Part shown: positions 16,469 through 25,125 of the stretch, piece by piece | Position numbering within the stretch: the first letter of the stretch is position 1 | How the letters are laid out: each line of letters opens with the position of its first letter | Origin: Minwuia sp. | Lineage (GTDB): Bacteria > Pseudomonadota > Alphaproteobacteria > Minwuiales > Minwuiaceae | Assembly: GCA_029213165.1 (NCBI GenBank) | Contig: JARGNO010000017.1 | Coordinates: forward strand, 1 to 64,000 | DNA: 64,000 nucleotides | Reading direction: 5' to 3' | Program-made: the position numbers and the translations under genes | The notes under the pieces: model-generated | What the model was told of the DNA's origin: nothing | Database searches by the model: none | The model's input: only the letters and a program-made list of their open reading frames with translations

Positions 16469-17812
16469 ATGCAAGGCCTTCCGTCCGTGACCGACCTGAC
16501 AGCCGATCCCCTGAAACAGACCACGCTTCGCGGTGAACTGACCGCGCCGGGGGACAAGTCCATTTCCCATCGCGCCCTGATGTTCGGTGCCCTTGCCGTG
16601 GGGCGCACCACCATTTCCGGCCTGCTGGAGGGGGAGGACGTGCGCTCGACTGCCGCCGCCGTTGCCGCGCTGGGCGCCAGGGTCGAACGCCTGGGTCCGG
16701 GGGCGTGGCAAGTGGACGGCGTCGGCGTCGGCGGACTTGCGGAGCCGGAGACCGTGCTGGACCTGGGCAACTCGGGCACCGGTGCGCGCCTGCTGATGGG
16801 TCTGGTCGCCGGACACCCGATCAGTGCCACCTTCACAGGGGATGCATCCCTTTCCGGACGCCCGATGGGGCGCGTGACGAAACCCTTGCAGATGATGGGT
16901 GCGCGGTTCCAGGGGCGGGAAGGTGACCGGCTGCCGATGACGGTCACAGGACCAGAGACCGTCATGCCGATCAGCTATGACTCGCCCGTTGCCTCCGCCC
17001 AGGTGAAGTCCGCCATCCTGCTGGCAGGACTGAATGCGCCGGGCATCACCACTGTCCGCGAACCGAAGCCATCGCGGGATCACACGGAGAACATGCTGCG
17101 CCAGTTCGGGGCGGAGATCACCAGCAAACCGGATGGCGCAGGCCGCATCGTACGCCTGACCGGGCAGCCGGAACTGTCGCCGCAGCAGATCATCGTACCC
17201 GGCGATCCGTCATCCGCGGCCTTCGCCGCCGTCGCCGCCCTGCTCTCCTCCGGCAGTCAGGTAACGATCCGCAATGTCGGCATCAATCCTCTGCGCGCTG
17301 GGCTGTTTGATGTCCTGACGGCTATGGGTGGCCAGATCGAATACAGCGACACACGCACCCAGGGCGGTGAGCCGGTGGCTGATCTGGTGATCCGGGGCGG
17401 CCATCTGAGCGGCACCACTGCACCGCCCGACAATGCCGCCGCCATGATTGACGAATACCCGATCCTCTGCGTCGCAGCGGCACTGGCCGAAGGACAGACG
17501 GTCATGCGCGGGATCGAGGAACTGCGCGTCAAGGAAAGCGACCGCATCGCGCGCATGGTCGAGGGCCTGCAGGCAGCGGGTGTCTCGGTGGAGGAACATG
17601 AGGACGGCATGACCGTCACCGGTTCCGTCGGAAAGTCCCCGGCAGGCGGTTGCACCATCGACGCCGGACACGACCACCGCATCGCCATGTCGTTCCTGGT
17701 GCTCGGCCTGTTCTGCGAGAAACCCATCACGGTGACCGGGGCAGAGACAATTGCCACCAGCTACCCGGATTTTGTCAGCCACATGACAGGACTGGGTGCC
17801 AAGATCGGCTGA
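16469..17812 (+). CDS. aroA: 3-phosphoshikimate 1-carboxyvinyltransferase (EPSP synthase), CP4-like class
   Basis: About 447 residues. This enzyme joins shikimate-3-phosphate and PEP in aromatic amino acid synthesis. Key motifs are PGDKSISHR (K30), GNSGTGARLLMG, DASLSGRPMGRV, ASAQVKSAILLAG and LRVKESDRI. The wording around ASAQVKSA and ITTVREPKPSRDHTE is close to the class II CP4 enzyme; the glyphosate-loop position reads GNSGTG, whereas CP4 has GNAATG. The start is uncertain: ATG 16469 has no ribosome-binding site, GTG 16487 has AAGG ten bases upstream, and ATG 16436 is a longer option. aroA usually precedes cmk and rpsA, but here about 4.7 kb separates them. Confidence 0.93.
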   Translation: MQGLPSVTDLTADPLKQTTLRGELTAPGDKSISHRALMFGALAVGRTTISGLLEGEDVRSTAAAVAALGARVERLGPGAWQVDGVGVGGLAEPETVLDLGNSGTGARLLMGLVAGHPISATFTGDASLSGRPMGRVTKPLQMMGARFQGREGDRLPMTVTGPETVMPISYDSPVASAQVKSAILLAGLNAPGITTVREPKPSRDHTENMLRQFGAEITSKPDGAGRIVRLTGQPELSPQQIIVPGDPSSAAFAAVAALLSSGSQVTIRNVGINPLRAGLFDVLTAMGGQIEYSDTRTQGGEPVADLVIRGGHLSGTTAPPDNAAAMIDEYPILCVAAALAEGQTVMRGIEELRVKESDRIARMVEGLQAAGVSVEEHEDGMTVTGSVGKSPAGGCTIDAGHDHRIAMSFLVLGLFCEKPITVTGAETIATSYPDFVSHMTGLGAKIG

Positions 17813-17822
17813 GCCCCGTGCC

Positions 17823-18332
17823 CTATTCGACCGACGAGCGAACCCGCCTCACGAACTGACGCCATTCGCCCTTGGGCGAAGAGCACAGGCGGTCACTGCC
17901 GGACATGGCCATCAGGGCCAATGCGCCGTCACGCCAAAGCCCCGCGAACAGTTCAGCGTCGCGCGTCACGACCTCATGCAGCAGGCGTCCCTGCAGCGGA
18001 CGGACAAAACGCCGCCCGGCGAGGACAAGCGCAAGCAGCAGGGCAAAGAAAGTGATGGAGCCGAGAGACATCTCGCTGCCGGCCACGGGCAGCATGATGG
18101 CATTCAGTTCCAGGGCTTCGGCAAGACCGAACCAGACCAGCAACAGGGCGAAGGACCCGAACAGGAACCGGTCCCGGATCTTCACCGCGCGGGCCCCCAC
18201 CCGCGCGACCAGTGCCTGATGAAAGGCGTTGTTGCGGCGGGCCTTGCGATAGTTGACATGCATCCGCAGCGCACCGCTCTGCACTGCCGATTGCAGCCAG
18301 GCGACCAGTTCTTCATCCTCGCTGACGGTCAT
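17823..18332 (-). CDS. Small inner-membrane protein of the lut operon, unknown function
   Basis: 169 residues from ATG 18332, whose A is shared with the lutB stop (TGATG overlap). Residues 1-60 are soluble and Arg/Ala-rich (SEDEELVAWLQSAVQSG, HVNYRKARRNNAFH). Two membrane spans follow (FLFGSFALLLVWFGL and ITFFALLLALVLAG), then a cytoplasmic tail with FVRPLQGRLLHEVVTRD. I do not recognise a family. It occupies the place where lutC often follows lutB, but shows no LUD-domain motif. Translational coupling to lutB suggests a role in lactate oxidation or in holding the complex at the membrane. The gene converges on aroA. Confidence 0.7.
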   Translation of the reverse strand: MTVSEDEELVAWLQSAVQSGALRMHVNYRKARRNNAFHQALVARVGARAVKIRDRFLFGSFALLLVWFGLAEALELNAIMLPVAGSEMSLGSITFFALLLALVLAGRRFVRPLQGRLLHEVVTRDAELFAGLWRDGALALMAMSGSDRLCSSPKGEWRQFVRRVRSSVE

Positions 18333-19750
18333 CAGCGCTCCCCAGCCATCCAGCGGTCCATGAAGGTTCGGCCCTCCGGTGCCGGCATGTCGCGGCCACG
18401 GGTCCAGCCGGAAGCAAACGGCAAACTCTCGAAACGTCCGCCGCGTACGGAACCCGCACGGCCCATCAGGCGCATCGCGATCCGGGTGGCCAGACGATAG
18501 AGCTTCGGGCGTCGCGCGAAGAAGGCCCAGGTCTTCACGCCGAAACGTTCCGACTTCGCGCTGACCTTCTTCTCGAAGGCTTCCTCCCGCCAGTGCCGCA
18601 TGATGGAGGGCAGCGGGATGCGCATGGGGCAGACTTCCTGACAGCGTCCGCAGAATGTGGAGGCGTTCGGCAGATGATGCGCCTCCTCGATGCCAAGGAA
18701 ATGCGGATCCAGCGCCGCGCCGATCGGACCGGGATAGACCCAGCCATAGGTATGTCCGCCGACAGCCAGATAGACCGGACAATGGTTCATGCAGGCACCG
18801 CAGCGGATGCAGCGCAACATGTCCTGCTTTTCCGTGCCCAGCAGGTCGGAGCGGCCATTGTCCAGCAGCACCACGTGGAAGCCACCCGGTCCGTCCAGAT
18901 CCCCGTCCCGCTTCGGCCCGGTCGAGAGGGTTGTATAGGCCGACATCTCCTGCCCCGTCGCCGACCGCGCCAGCACGCGCAGGATCGTCGAGACGTCCTC
19001 CAGCGTCGGTACCACCTTGTCGATGGAGGAAATGACGACATGCGCCGGGGTCAGCATCTGGGTCAGGTCGCCATTGCCCTCATTGGTGACGATGATGGTG
19101 GACCCGGTCTCGGCAATCAGGAAGTTGGCGCCGGTGATGCCGACATCGGCGTCGAAGTATTTCTGGCGTAGAACCTCCCGTGCCTCGTTCACCAGGTCCT
19201 CCGGCTCGGTCAGCCGCTCCGTCTTGCCATACTTGCCATGGTGTTCGTGGAACAGGTCAGAGACCTGGTCCTTGGTCTTGTGCACGGCGGGACCGATGAT
19301 GTGGCTCGGCGGTTCCTCGGCCAGCTGGATGATGTATTCGCCCAGATCGGTCTCGATGGGTTCGACGCCATTCGCCTCCAGGAACGGATTGAGCGCAATC
19401 TCCTCCGCCACCATCGACTTGCCCTTGGTGACGGTCTTCGCGCCATAGTCACGGCAGAGGTCCAGGATGGTCTGACGCGCCTCCTCCGCCGTGGCGCAGA
19501 AGTGGACCGTGCCGCCCTGCGCCACCACCCGTTCCTCGAACCGTGCCAGATAGAAATCGAGGTTGGCGAGGATGTGGTTCTTCAGATCGACCGCCACATC
19601 GCGCATGGCCTCGAACTCGTCCAGCCCAGCAGCGGCCCGGGAACGCGCGGCGACGAAGCCGGTTTCCAGATTGCTGAGCGCCTGCCGCAGGTTCGGGTCC
19701 GCGATGGCCCCCCTGGCCGCATTCTTGAAATTGAGCGCTTCGGACTGCAT
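18332..19750 (-). CDS. lutB: LutB-type iron-sulfur protein of the L-lactate oxidation complex
   Basis: 472 residues. The N-terminal LUD domain includes VTKGKSMVAEEIALN and GITGANFLIAETGSTIIVTN. Two ferredoxin-type [4Fe-4S] motifs follow, CIRCGACMNHCPVY and CGRCQEVCPMRIP, then a basic C-terminal region. LutABC or LldEFG oxidises L-lactate to pyruvate. Its start shares one base with the lutA stop and its stop shares one base with the next gene, so all three are coupled. The length agrees with the family. A role with another 2-hydroxyacid cannot be excluded. Confidence 0.92.
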   Translation of the reverse strand: MQSEALNFKNAARGAIADPNLRQALSNLETGFVAARSRAAAGLDEFEAMRDVAVDLKNHILANLDFYLARFEERVVAQGGTVHFCATAEEARQTILDLCRDYGAKTVTKGKSMVAEEIALNPFLEANGVEPIETDLGEYIIQLAEEPPSHIIGPAVHKTKDQVSDLFHEHHGKYGKTERLTEPEDLVNEAREVLRQKYFDADVGITGANFLIAETGSTIIVTNEGNGDLTQMLTPAHVVISSIDKVVPTLEDVSTILRVLARSATGQEMSAYTTLSTGPKRDGDLDGPGGFHVVLLDNGRSDLLGTEKQDMLRCIRCGACMNHCPVYLAVGGHTYGWVYPGPIGAALDPHFLGIEEAHHLPNASTFCGRCQEVCPMRIPLPSIMRHWREEAFEKKVSAKSERFGVKTWAFFARRPKLYRLATRIAMRLMGRAGSVRGGRFESLPFASGWTRGRDMPAPEGRTFMDRWMAGER

Positions 19751-20529
19751 CAGACCTGCTCCGTTTCACCGATGGCGGGCCGGTCCGTCATGCCGGCCAG
19801 AACCTCCGCCACATGCCGCACCTGGATCTCGGAGCCTTCGCGTTTCAGCCGTCCGGCCATGTTCAGCAGGCACCCCATGTCCCCGGCCAGCAGCAGGTCC
19901 GCCTCCGTCGCCCGTATGTCCTCCGCCTTGCGGGAGACCATCTCGACCGACACGTCCGCATACTTGATGCAGAAGGTCCCGCCAAAGCCGCAGCAGGTCT
20001 CGGCGGTCGGCAGTTCCTTCAGCGACAGCCCGTTGACCGTGCCCAGCAGGCGGCGCGGCTGTTCCTTGATCTTCAGTTCCCGCAACCCCGAACAACTGTC
20101 GTGATAGGTGACGCTGCCCTGCAGCGCGGCTTTGACCTCCGTCACGCCTGCGATATCGGTCAGGAACGACACAAGTTCATGCGTCTTCGCCGCCAGCGAC
20201 TTCGCCCGCAATTCCCAGTCCACATCGCCTTCGAACAGGCGGGGATAGTGGTGTTTCAGCATACCTGCGCAGGAGCCGGAGGGTGCAACGACGTAATCGT
20301 AGTCCTCGAAAGCCGCGATGGTGTTACGCGCAATCGCCTTCGTATCCGCACGATCACCGGAATTGTATGCGGGCTGGCCGCAGCAGGTCTGCGACTCAGG
20401 CACCTCGACCGTGCAACCGGCATCAAGCAGCAGTTTCACGGCGGCGAAACCCACCGTTGGCCGGTACAGGTCAACCAGACAGGTCACGAACAGGCCGACA
20501 TTGGCCCGATGGGCAGATTTTGTGTTCAT
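19750..20529 (-). CDS. lutA: LutA-type cysteine-rich (CCG-domain) protein
   Basis: 259 residues with two CCG domains, as in LutA/LldE and the C-terminus of GlcF. Motifs are CCGQPAYNSGD and APSGSCAGM in the first half, and SVTYHDSC and CCGFGGTFCIKY in the second. It works with LutB in L-lactate oxidation in the cytoplasm. ATG 20529 is preferred over the in-frame ATG at 20610, because the protein aligns with the family from MNTKSAHRANVGLFVTC and because a promoter -10 box sits only seven bases upstream. That arrangement implies a leaderless or nearly leaderless message. The stop overlaps the lutB start. Confidence 0.92.
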   Translation of the reverse strand: MNTKSAHRANVGLFVTCLVDLYRPTVGFAAVKLLLDAGCTVEVPESQTCCGQPAYNSGDRADTKAIARNTIAAFEDYDYVVAPSGSCAGMLKHHYPRLFEGDVDWELRAKSLAAKTHELVSFLTDIAGVTEVKAALQGSVTYHDSCSGLRELKIKEQPRRLLGTVNGLSLKELPTAETCCGFGGTFCIKYADVSVEMVSRKAEDIRATEADLLLAGDMGCLLNMAGRLKREGSEIQVRHVAEVLAGMTDRPAIGETEQV

Positions 20530-20536
20530 GCAGAAT

Positions 20537-20564
20537 GTTATAGAGACGTTCGGAGGCAGCGCAA
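20537..20564 (-). promoter_or_regulatory. Candidate promoter of the lutA operon, giving a leaderless message
   Basis: On the minus strand, TTGCGC (20564-20559) and TATAAC (20542-20537) are 16 bases apart. The -10 box ends seven bases before the lutA ATG, so the transcript would start at or next to the initiation codon. No ribosome-binding site is present, which agrees with leaderless translation. Confidence 0.45.
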
Positions 20565-20874
20565 ATCGTGTCCTGAACCTGTCGGCATACGGTCGTATCG
20601 GGCAGCGCAATGTGTGATGGCGGTTTCACCTTCACGTGTGCCCTGAAATTGCCCCAATTCCGCCCCTTGGCGGGCTTTGCATCAGTTCACATATCTGTCG
20701 CAGGGACGGGCAGTCCGAACAGCTTCACGCGTACGGCGTCCCCCTCCGCCGGTGATGCGGACGGGCTGCCCCGAACCGGCAACAAGGACGACATGCGTTC
20801 CGGCGGGACCCTCACTCCCTCCTGCGACCCGATCTCGCCGGGACCATGTTCAGTTCGCCGGTTCTGCAAACCCG

Positions 20875-20922
20875 GCCCGCTGTCTCGGTCGTACCCCCTC
20901 ACGCACCGTTGACAGCGGGCCA
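20875..20922. ncRNA. Candidate structured RNA: long stem-loop
   Basis: A perfect 11-bp stem, GGCCCGCTGTC (20875-20885) with GACAGCGGGCC (20912-20922), is extended inward by CGGT/ACCG and CGT/ACG pairs across small bulges. The terminal loop reads ACCCCCTC on the plus strand. So long a paired element without a U-tract is unlike a terminator. It could be part of a small RNA or a protein-binding site. Direction is unknown. Confidence 0.35.
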
Positions 20923-21055
20923 CTTTCCTTCAGGCTATGCAGGTGGAGACCACAAGTCTTCGAGCCGTAGATACGTAGCCCCCCACGCTTTCCCATTGCC
21001 AGCCGAAACCCTGACAGCATAGGTTCTGCGGGTTTCCGGGGAGGGATTTGGGATC

Positions 21056-22537
21056 ATGGTCGAACTGTCATTCGGTGCCAATCTGGCACGTTGGGCGAGG
21101 GAAGAGCCGGACGCGCCGCTTGTGACGCACAACGGGCAAACCTGGTCGGTGGCGCAGTTCCATCGCTGGACCAACCGGCTTGCGCGTACCTACGTCGAGC
21201 TGGGTGTCCGTCGCAACGACATGGTGACCATCGCGCTGCCCAACGGGGCGGAGTTTCTGGCCGCCACCTTCGCGATCTGGAAGGCGGGCGGGATTCCCCA
21301 ACCCGTCTCCGCCCGGCTGCCGAAGCTGGAGCGGGACGCAATCATCGACCTGGCTCAATCGGCACTTGTGGTGGGGACCAGCGAACCGACGCCGAACGGC
21401 GCGCCCACACTGCCAACCGGCTTCATGCCGGATGAAGGCACCGATGACAGCGACCTGCCCGACATCATCGCCGACCACTGGAAGGCGCCAACGTCCGGTG
21501 GCAGTACGGGCCGACCGAAGCTGATCGTCGCGGCCTCGCCACCGCTGTGGGATTTCGACACCGGCCTCCTGGCCGGGGGCGACAACAGCTGGCTGCTGCA
21601 ACAGGACCACGACAATCACCTGGTCGTCGGGCCGCTGTACCACAACGGTCCCTTCATCTTCTGCATCCAGGCGCTGCTGAAACGCTCCCACGTCGTCGTT
21701 GCCGACCGTTTCGATGCCGAACAGACGCTGGCCCTGATCGCGCAGTACCGCATCAACTGGATGATGATGGTGCCGACCATGATGCAACGCATCTGGCGGC
21801 TGGATGAGGCCGTGCGGAACCGCTACGACCTGTCCAGCCTGCGGGTGCTGCTGCATCTGGCGGCCCCCTGCCCGGTGTGGCTGAAGGATGTCTTCATCGA
21901 CTGGCTGGGGCCGGATCGCATCTTTGAGCTGATGGGCGGCACGGAGGGTACCGGTACGACCTGGATCACCGGCCACGAGTCGATGCTGCGCAAGGGCTCC
22001 GTCGGGCGGCTGCGTGAAGGGTCTTCGATGCGGGTGGTGCGCGAAGACGGCACCGACTGCGAACCGGATGAAGTGGGGGAGGTCTTCCTGCGCCCCGATA
22101 CCGGACGCGGCACGACCTACCACTATCTCGGCGCGGAGAGCAAAGCCATCGCGGGCGGCTGGGAGAGCCTGGGCGACATGGGCTACGTCGATGCCGATGG
22201 CTACCTGTATCTGACCGACCGGCGCAAGGACATGATCCTGGCCGGTGGTGCCAATATCTATCCGGCGGAGGTCGAGGCGGCGATCGACCAGTTCCCGGGC
22301 GTCAGGTCATCGGTGGTGATCGGCCTGCCGGACGAGGATCTCGGCAACCGCATCCATGGCATTGTCGATGCGCCGGGAGGCATCTCGGAGGAAGCACTGG
22401 TGGCATTCCTTGCGGAACGACTGGTGCGCTACAAGATCCCGCGCAGCTTCGAGTTCGTGGACGAGCCGCTGAGGGACGATGCGGGCAAGGTGCGCCGCAG
22501 CGAGATGCAGCAGGCCCGGCTGGGCGAAACCGCATGA
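21056..22537 (+). CDS. Acyl-CoA ligase (AMP-binding, adenylate-forming)
   Basis: 493 residues of the ANL superfamily. The P-loop-like motif is TSGGSTGRPKLI (about residues 145-156), the adenine-binding strand is ELMGGTEGTGTTW, and the hinge region is LTDRRKDMILAGGANIYPAEVEAAI. Late in the C-terminal domain, RDDAGKVRRSE carries the probable catalytic lysine. It converts a carboxylic acid to its CoA thioester with ATP; the sequence resembles the bile-acid/aromatic-acid ligase branch, but no substrate can be set. A GGGGAGGG ribosome-binding site precedes ATG 21056. Its stop overlaps the cmk start by four bases, an odd partnership with a housekeeping gene. Confidence 0.85.
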   Translation: MVELSFGANLARWAREEPDAPLVTHNGQTWSVAQFHRWTNRLARTYVELGVRRNDMVTIALPNGAEFLAATFAIWKAGGIPQPVSARLPKLERDAIIDLAQSALVVGTSEPTPNGAPTLPTGFMPDEGTDDSDLPDIIADHWKAPTSGGSTGRPKLIVAASPPLWDFDTGLLAGGDNSWLLQQDHDNHLVVGPLYHNGPFIFCIQALLKRSHVVVADRFDAEQTLALIAQYRINWMMMVPTMMQRIWRLDEAVRNRYDLSSLRVLLHLAAPCPVWLKDVFIDWLGPDRIFELMGGTEGTGTTWITGHESMLRKGSVGRLREGSSMRVVREDGTDCEPDEVGEVFLRPDTGRGTTYHYLGAESKAIAGGWESLGDMGYVDADGYLYLTDRRKDMILAGGANIYPAEVEAAIDQFPGVRSSVVIGLPDEDLGNRIHGIVDAPGGISEEALVAFLAERLVRYKIPRSFEFVDEPLRDDAGKVRRSEMQQARLGETA

Positions 22538-23184
22538 CAGCGGTGGTAGCTGTTGACGGACCGACCGCATCGGGCAAGGGAACGCTGGCGCGGCGGCTGG
22601 CGGCTGATCTGGGCTTTGCCTATCTGGATACCGGCGGCCTTTACCGTGCCACGGCGCTGCGGCTGATCCGGGCGGGCGGTGACGGCAGTGACCTGGACGC
22701 GGCGGTGGCGGCGGCGGCAGGCATCACCGCCGATGACCTGGCCGACCCGGCATTGCGGGAGGAAGCGACCGGCAACATGGCATCGAAGATTGCCGCCCTG
22801 CAGCCCGTGCGCGACGCGCTGTTCGCGTTTCAGCAGGCATTCGCGATGACACCGCCGGGCGGCGCGGCGGGCGCGGTACTGGACGGTCGTGACATTGGCA
22901 CGGTTGTCTGCCCCGATGCGCGCGCGAAGCTTTTCGTCACCGCCACCGCAGCGGCCCGCGCCGCACGGCGTCATGCCGAACTGGTGGCCCGCGGTGCCGA
23001 TGTGACACTGGCAAATGTGCTCGAAGACCTGCGCGCCCGGGACGAACGCGACATGAACCGTGCCACGGCTCCGCTGAAACCCGCAGCAGATGCGGACTTG
23101 CTCGATACCACGGAATTGGATATAGAGGCCGCGTTCTTCGCAGCCCGTAAGCTGGTTACGGCGCGGTTGGAGCGTCAGGCCTGA
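22534..23184 (+). CDS. cmk: (d)CMP kinase
   Basis: 216 residues. The Walker A motif is AVDGPTASGKGTLARRLA (residues 6-23). YLDTGGLYRATAL is the CMP-binding region, DGRDIGTVVCPDA the second substrate motif, and RDERDMNRATAPLKPA the lid region. It phosphorylates CMP and dCMP to the diphosphates in pyrimidine recycling. rpsA follows after 96 bases, the usual bacterial arrangement. The ATG lies inside the last codons of the upstream acyl-CoA ligase gene (ATGA), so cmk translation is probably coupled to it. The length is normal for the family. Confidence 0.95.
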   Translation: MTAVVAVDGPTASGKGTLARRLAADLGFAYLDTGGLYRATALRLIRAGGDGSDLDAAVAAAAGITADDLADPALREEATGNMASKIAALQPVRDALFAFQQAFAMTPPGGAAGAVLDGRDIGTVVCPDARAKLFVTATAAARAARRHAELVARGADVTLANVLEDLRARDERDMNRATAPLKPAADADLLDTTELDIEAAFFAARKLVTARLERQA

Positions 23185-23280
23185 AGGTCTGGATGTCCTG
23201 CCCGCAGAGTGCGAACGGCCCGATCGTAGCCAGGCAACTGGCAAATCCAAGCGAAGGGCCGCGAGAAAGGAAATCACTAT

Positions 23281-25014
23281 ATGAGCGACGTATCCGTCGG
23301 AGCTGCCGAGCAGTTCCCGGGACGGGAGGACTTTGCCGCCCTCCTGGACGAAACCTATGGCTCCGAAAGCAATCTTGAAGGCTCCGTCATTCGCGGGACC
23401 ATCCTGGCCGTCGAGCACGACTTTGTCGTTGTTGACGTCGGCCTGAAGACCGAAGGCCGGGTTCCGCTGAAGGAATTCCAGGTCGGTGGCCGCCCCGCCG
23501 AAGTGAAGGTCGGTGACGAGGTCGAGGTCTATCTGGAGCGGATCGAGAACGGCATGCACGAAGCCGTCATCAGCCGCGACAAGGCCCGCCGCGAGGAAGC
23601 CTGGGCGAAGCTGGAGAAATCCTACGAGGTCAACGAGCGTGTCGAGGGCATGATCTTCGGCCGCGTCAAGGGTGGCTTCACTGTCGACCTGTCCGGTGCC
23701 GTGGCGTTCCTGCCTGGCAGCCAGGTGGACATTCGCCCGATCCGCGACGTTACCCCGCTGATGGGTACGCCGCAGCCGTTCCAGATCCTGAAGATGGATC
23801 GCCGTCGCGGCAACATCGTGGTGTCGCGACGCGCCGTTCTGGAAGAGACCCGTGCGGAAGCCCGCAGCGAGCTGATCCAGCGCCTGGAAGAGGGCATGGT
23901 CTGCGACGGCGTGGTCAAGAACATCACCGACTACGGTGCGTTCGTTGATCTGGGCGGTATCGACGGCCTGCTGCATGTCACCGACATTTCCTGGCGTCGC
24001 GTCAACCACCCCAGCGAGGTGCTGACCATCGGCGAGACCATCAAGGTCCAGGTCATCAAGGTGAACAAGGAAACCCAGCGCATCAGCCTGGGCATGAAGC
24101 AGCTGCAGACGGATCCGTGGGACGGCGTCGCCGCCAAGTATCCGGTCAGCGTCCGCTTCGACGGTCGCGTCACGAACATCACCGACTATGGTGCGTTCGT
24201 GGAGCTGGAGCCGGGTGTCGAAGGTCTGATCCACATCTCCGAGATGTCCTGGACCAAGAAGAACATCCATCCGGGCAAGATCGTCTCCACCAGCCAGGAA
24301 GTCTCCGTGCAGGTGCTGGAAGTTGATCCGGACAAGCGCCGTATCAGCCTTGGCCTGAAGCAGACCATGGACAATCCGTGGGATGCCTTTGCCGCCAGCC
24401 ACCCGAAGGGCACGATCGTCGAGGGCGAGATCAAGAACAAGACCGAGTTCGGTCTGTTCGTCGGCCTGGAAGAAGAGATCGACGGCATGGTCCACATGTC
24501 CGACCTGTCCTGGGATATCCCGGGCGAGCAGGCCATGAACGACTACGACAAGGGCGACATGGTCCGTGCCGTGGTTCTGGACGTGGACATCGACAAGGAA
24601 CGCATCAGCCTGGGCGTCAAGCAGATCGACAATGATCCGTTTGCCGATGCCAAGTCGATGAAGCGTGGCGAGACCGTCACCTGTTCCGTCGTGCGTGTCA
24701 TGGAAGCCGGGCTGGAGGTCGAGACCTCCACCGGCCTGCCGGGCTTCATCCGCAAGAACGACCTCAGCCGTGATCGCTCCGAGCAGCGTCCCGACCGCTA
24801 TGCGGTGGGTGACAAGATCGATGCGAACATCATCAGCGTCGACAACAAGACCCGCCGGGTCAACCTGTCGGTCAAGGCGCTGGAGTTCGCGGAAGAGAAG
24901 GAAGCCGTTGCCAACTTCGGTTCCTCCGATTCCGGCGCGAGCCTCGGCGACATCCTCGGTGCGGCCCTGAAGGCCCGCATGGAAGGTGGCGAGAACGAAG
25001 GCGACCAGTCGTAA
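23281..25014 (+). CDS. rpsA: 30S ribosomal protein S1
   Basis: 577 residues with six S1 RNA-binding domains. Examples of the repeat signatures are ITDYGAFVDLGGIDGLLHVT, ITDYGAFVELEPGVEGLIHI and KTEFGLFVGLEEEIDGMVHM. The first two domains bind the ribosome and the rest bind mRNA during initiation. GAAAGGAAA precedes ATG 23281. A 96-base leader separates it from cmk and could carry autoregulatory structure, but none is obvious to the eye. A rho-independent terminator follows at 25073. The length is typical for alphaproteobacteria. Confidence 0.97.
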   Translation: MSDVSVGAAEQFPGREDFAALLDETYGSESNLEGSVIRGTILAVEHDFVVVDVGLKTEGRVPLKEFQVGGRPAEVKVGDEVEVYLERIENGMHEAVISRDKARREEAWAKLEKSYEVNERVEGMIFGRVKGGFTVDLSGAVAFLPGSQVDIRPIRDVTPLMGTPQPFQILKMDRRRGNIVVSRRAVLEETRAEARSELIQRLEEGMVCDGVVKNITDYGAFVDLGGIDGLLHVTDISWRRVNHPSEVLTIGETIKVQVIKVNKETQRISLGMKQLQTDPWDGVAAKYPVSVRFDGRVTNITDYGAFVELEPGVEGLIHISEMSWTKKNIHPGKIVSTSQEVSVQVLEVDPDKRRISLGLKQTMDNPWDAFAASHPKGTIVEGEIKNKTEFGLFVGLEEEIDGMVHMSDLSWDIPGEQAMNDYDKGDMVRAVVLDVDIDKERISLGVKQIDNDPFADAKSMKRGETVTCSVVRVMEAGLEVETSTGLPGFIRKNDLSRDRSEQRPDRYAVGDKIDANIISVDNKTRRVNLSVKALEFAEEKEAVANFGSSDSGASLGDILGAALKARMEGGENEGDQS

Positions 25015-25072
25015 GGGGTTTCCCTTCGATCACGTCGTTGACGAAGATCCCGGCGCCCAGGCGTCGGTGGAG

Positions 25073-25112
25073 CGCCGGGGCCAGTCATGCTGGCTCCGGC
25101 GTTTCCGTTTTT
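25073..25112 (+). terminator. Rho-independent terminator after rpsA
   Basis: The stem is CGCCGGGGCCAG (25073-25084) with CTGGCTCCGGCG (25090-25101): 12 pairs including one G-U, and a five-base loop. It is followed by TTTCCGTTTTT (25102-25112), and lies 59 bases after the rpsA stop. Its position excludes the ATG at 25087, inside the loop, as the start of the next gene. Confidence 0.85.
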
Positions 25113-25125
25113 GGATGAGACCAGG

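Larger units (their letters stand above)
20530..21055. other. 526-bp intergenic region between divergent lutA and acyl-CoA ligase genes
   Basis: No convincing gene was found here. The lutA promoter is at the left end, and a GGGGAGGG ribosome-binding site for the acyl-CoA ligase is at the right end. The middle holds a long imperfect stem-loop (20875-20922), and a pyrimidine-rich stretch CTCACTCCCTCCTGC (about 20811-20824) flanked by a short CCGGCG/CGCCGG stem. Short open frames on both strands here have the composition of chance frames. The region is long for this gene-dense genome and may encode an RNA or hold regulator sites. Confidence 0.5.

Noticed and set aside
20610-20912. Short open frames on both strands in the lutA-ligase intergenic region
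   Set aside because: No ribosome-binding site, low-complexity Pro/Ser/Arg composition and no family resemblance; structured RNA is a better explanation for the region.
22429-24495. 688-codon minus-strand open frame opposite acyl-CoA ligase, cmk and rpsA
   Set aside because: The translation is His/Asp/Gln-rich and lacks any motif; it is a GC-rich shadow of three solid genes.
25087-25125. ATG 25087 as start of the ELM1-family gene
   Set aside because: This ATG lies in the loop of the strong rho-independent terminator of rpsA, so it would not be transcribed efficiently or be free for translation.
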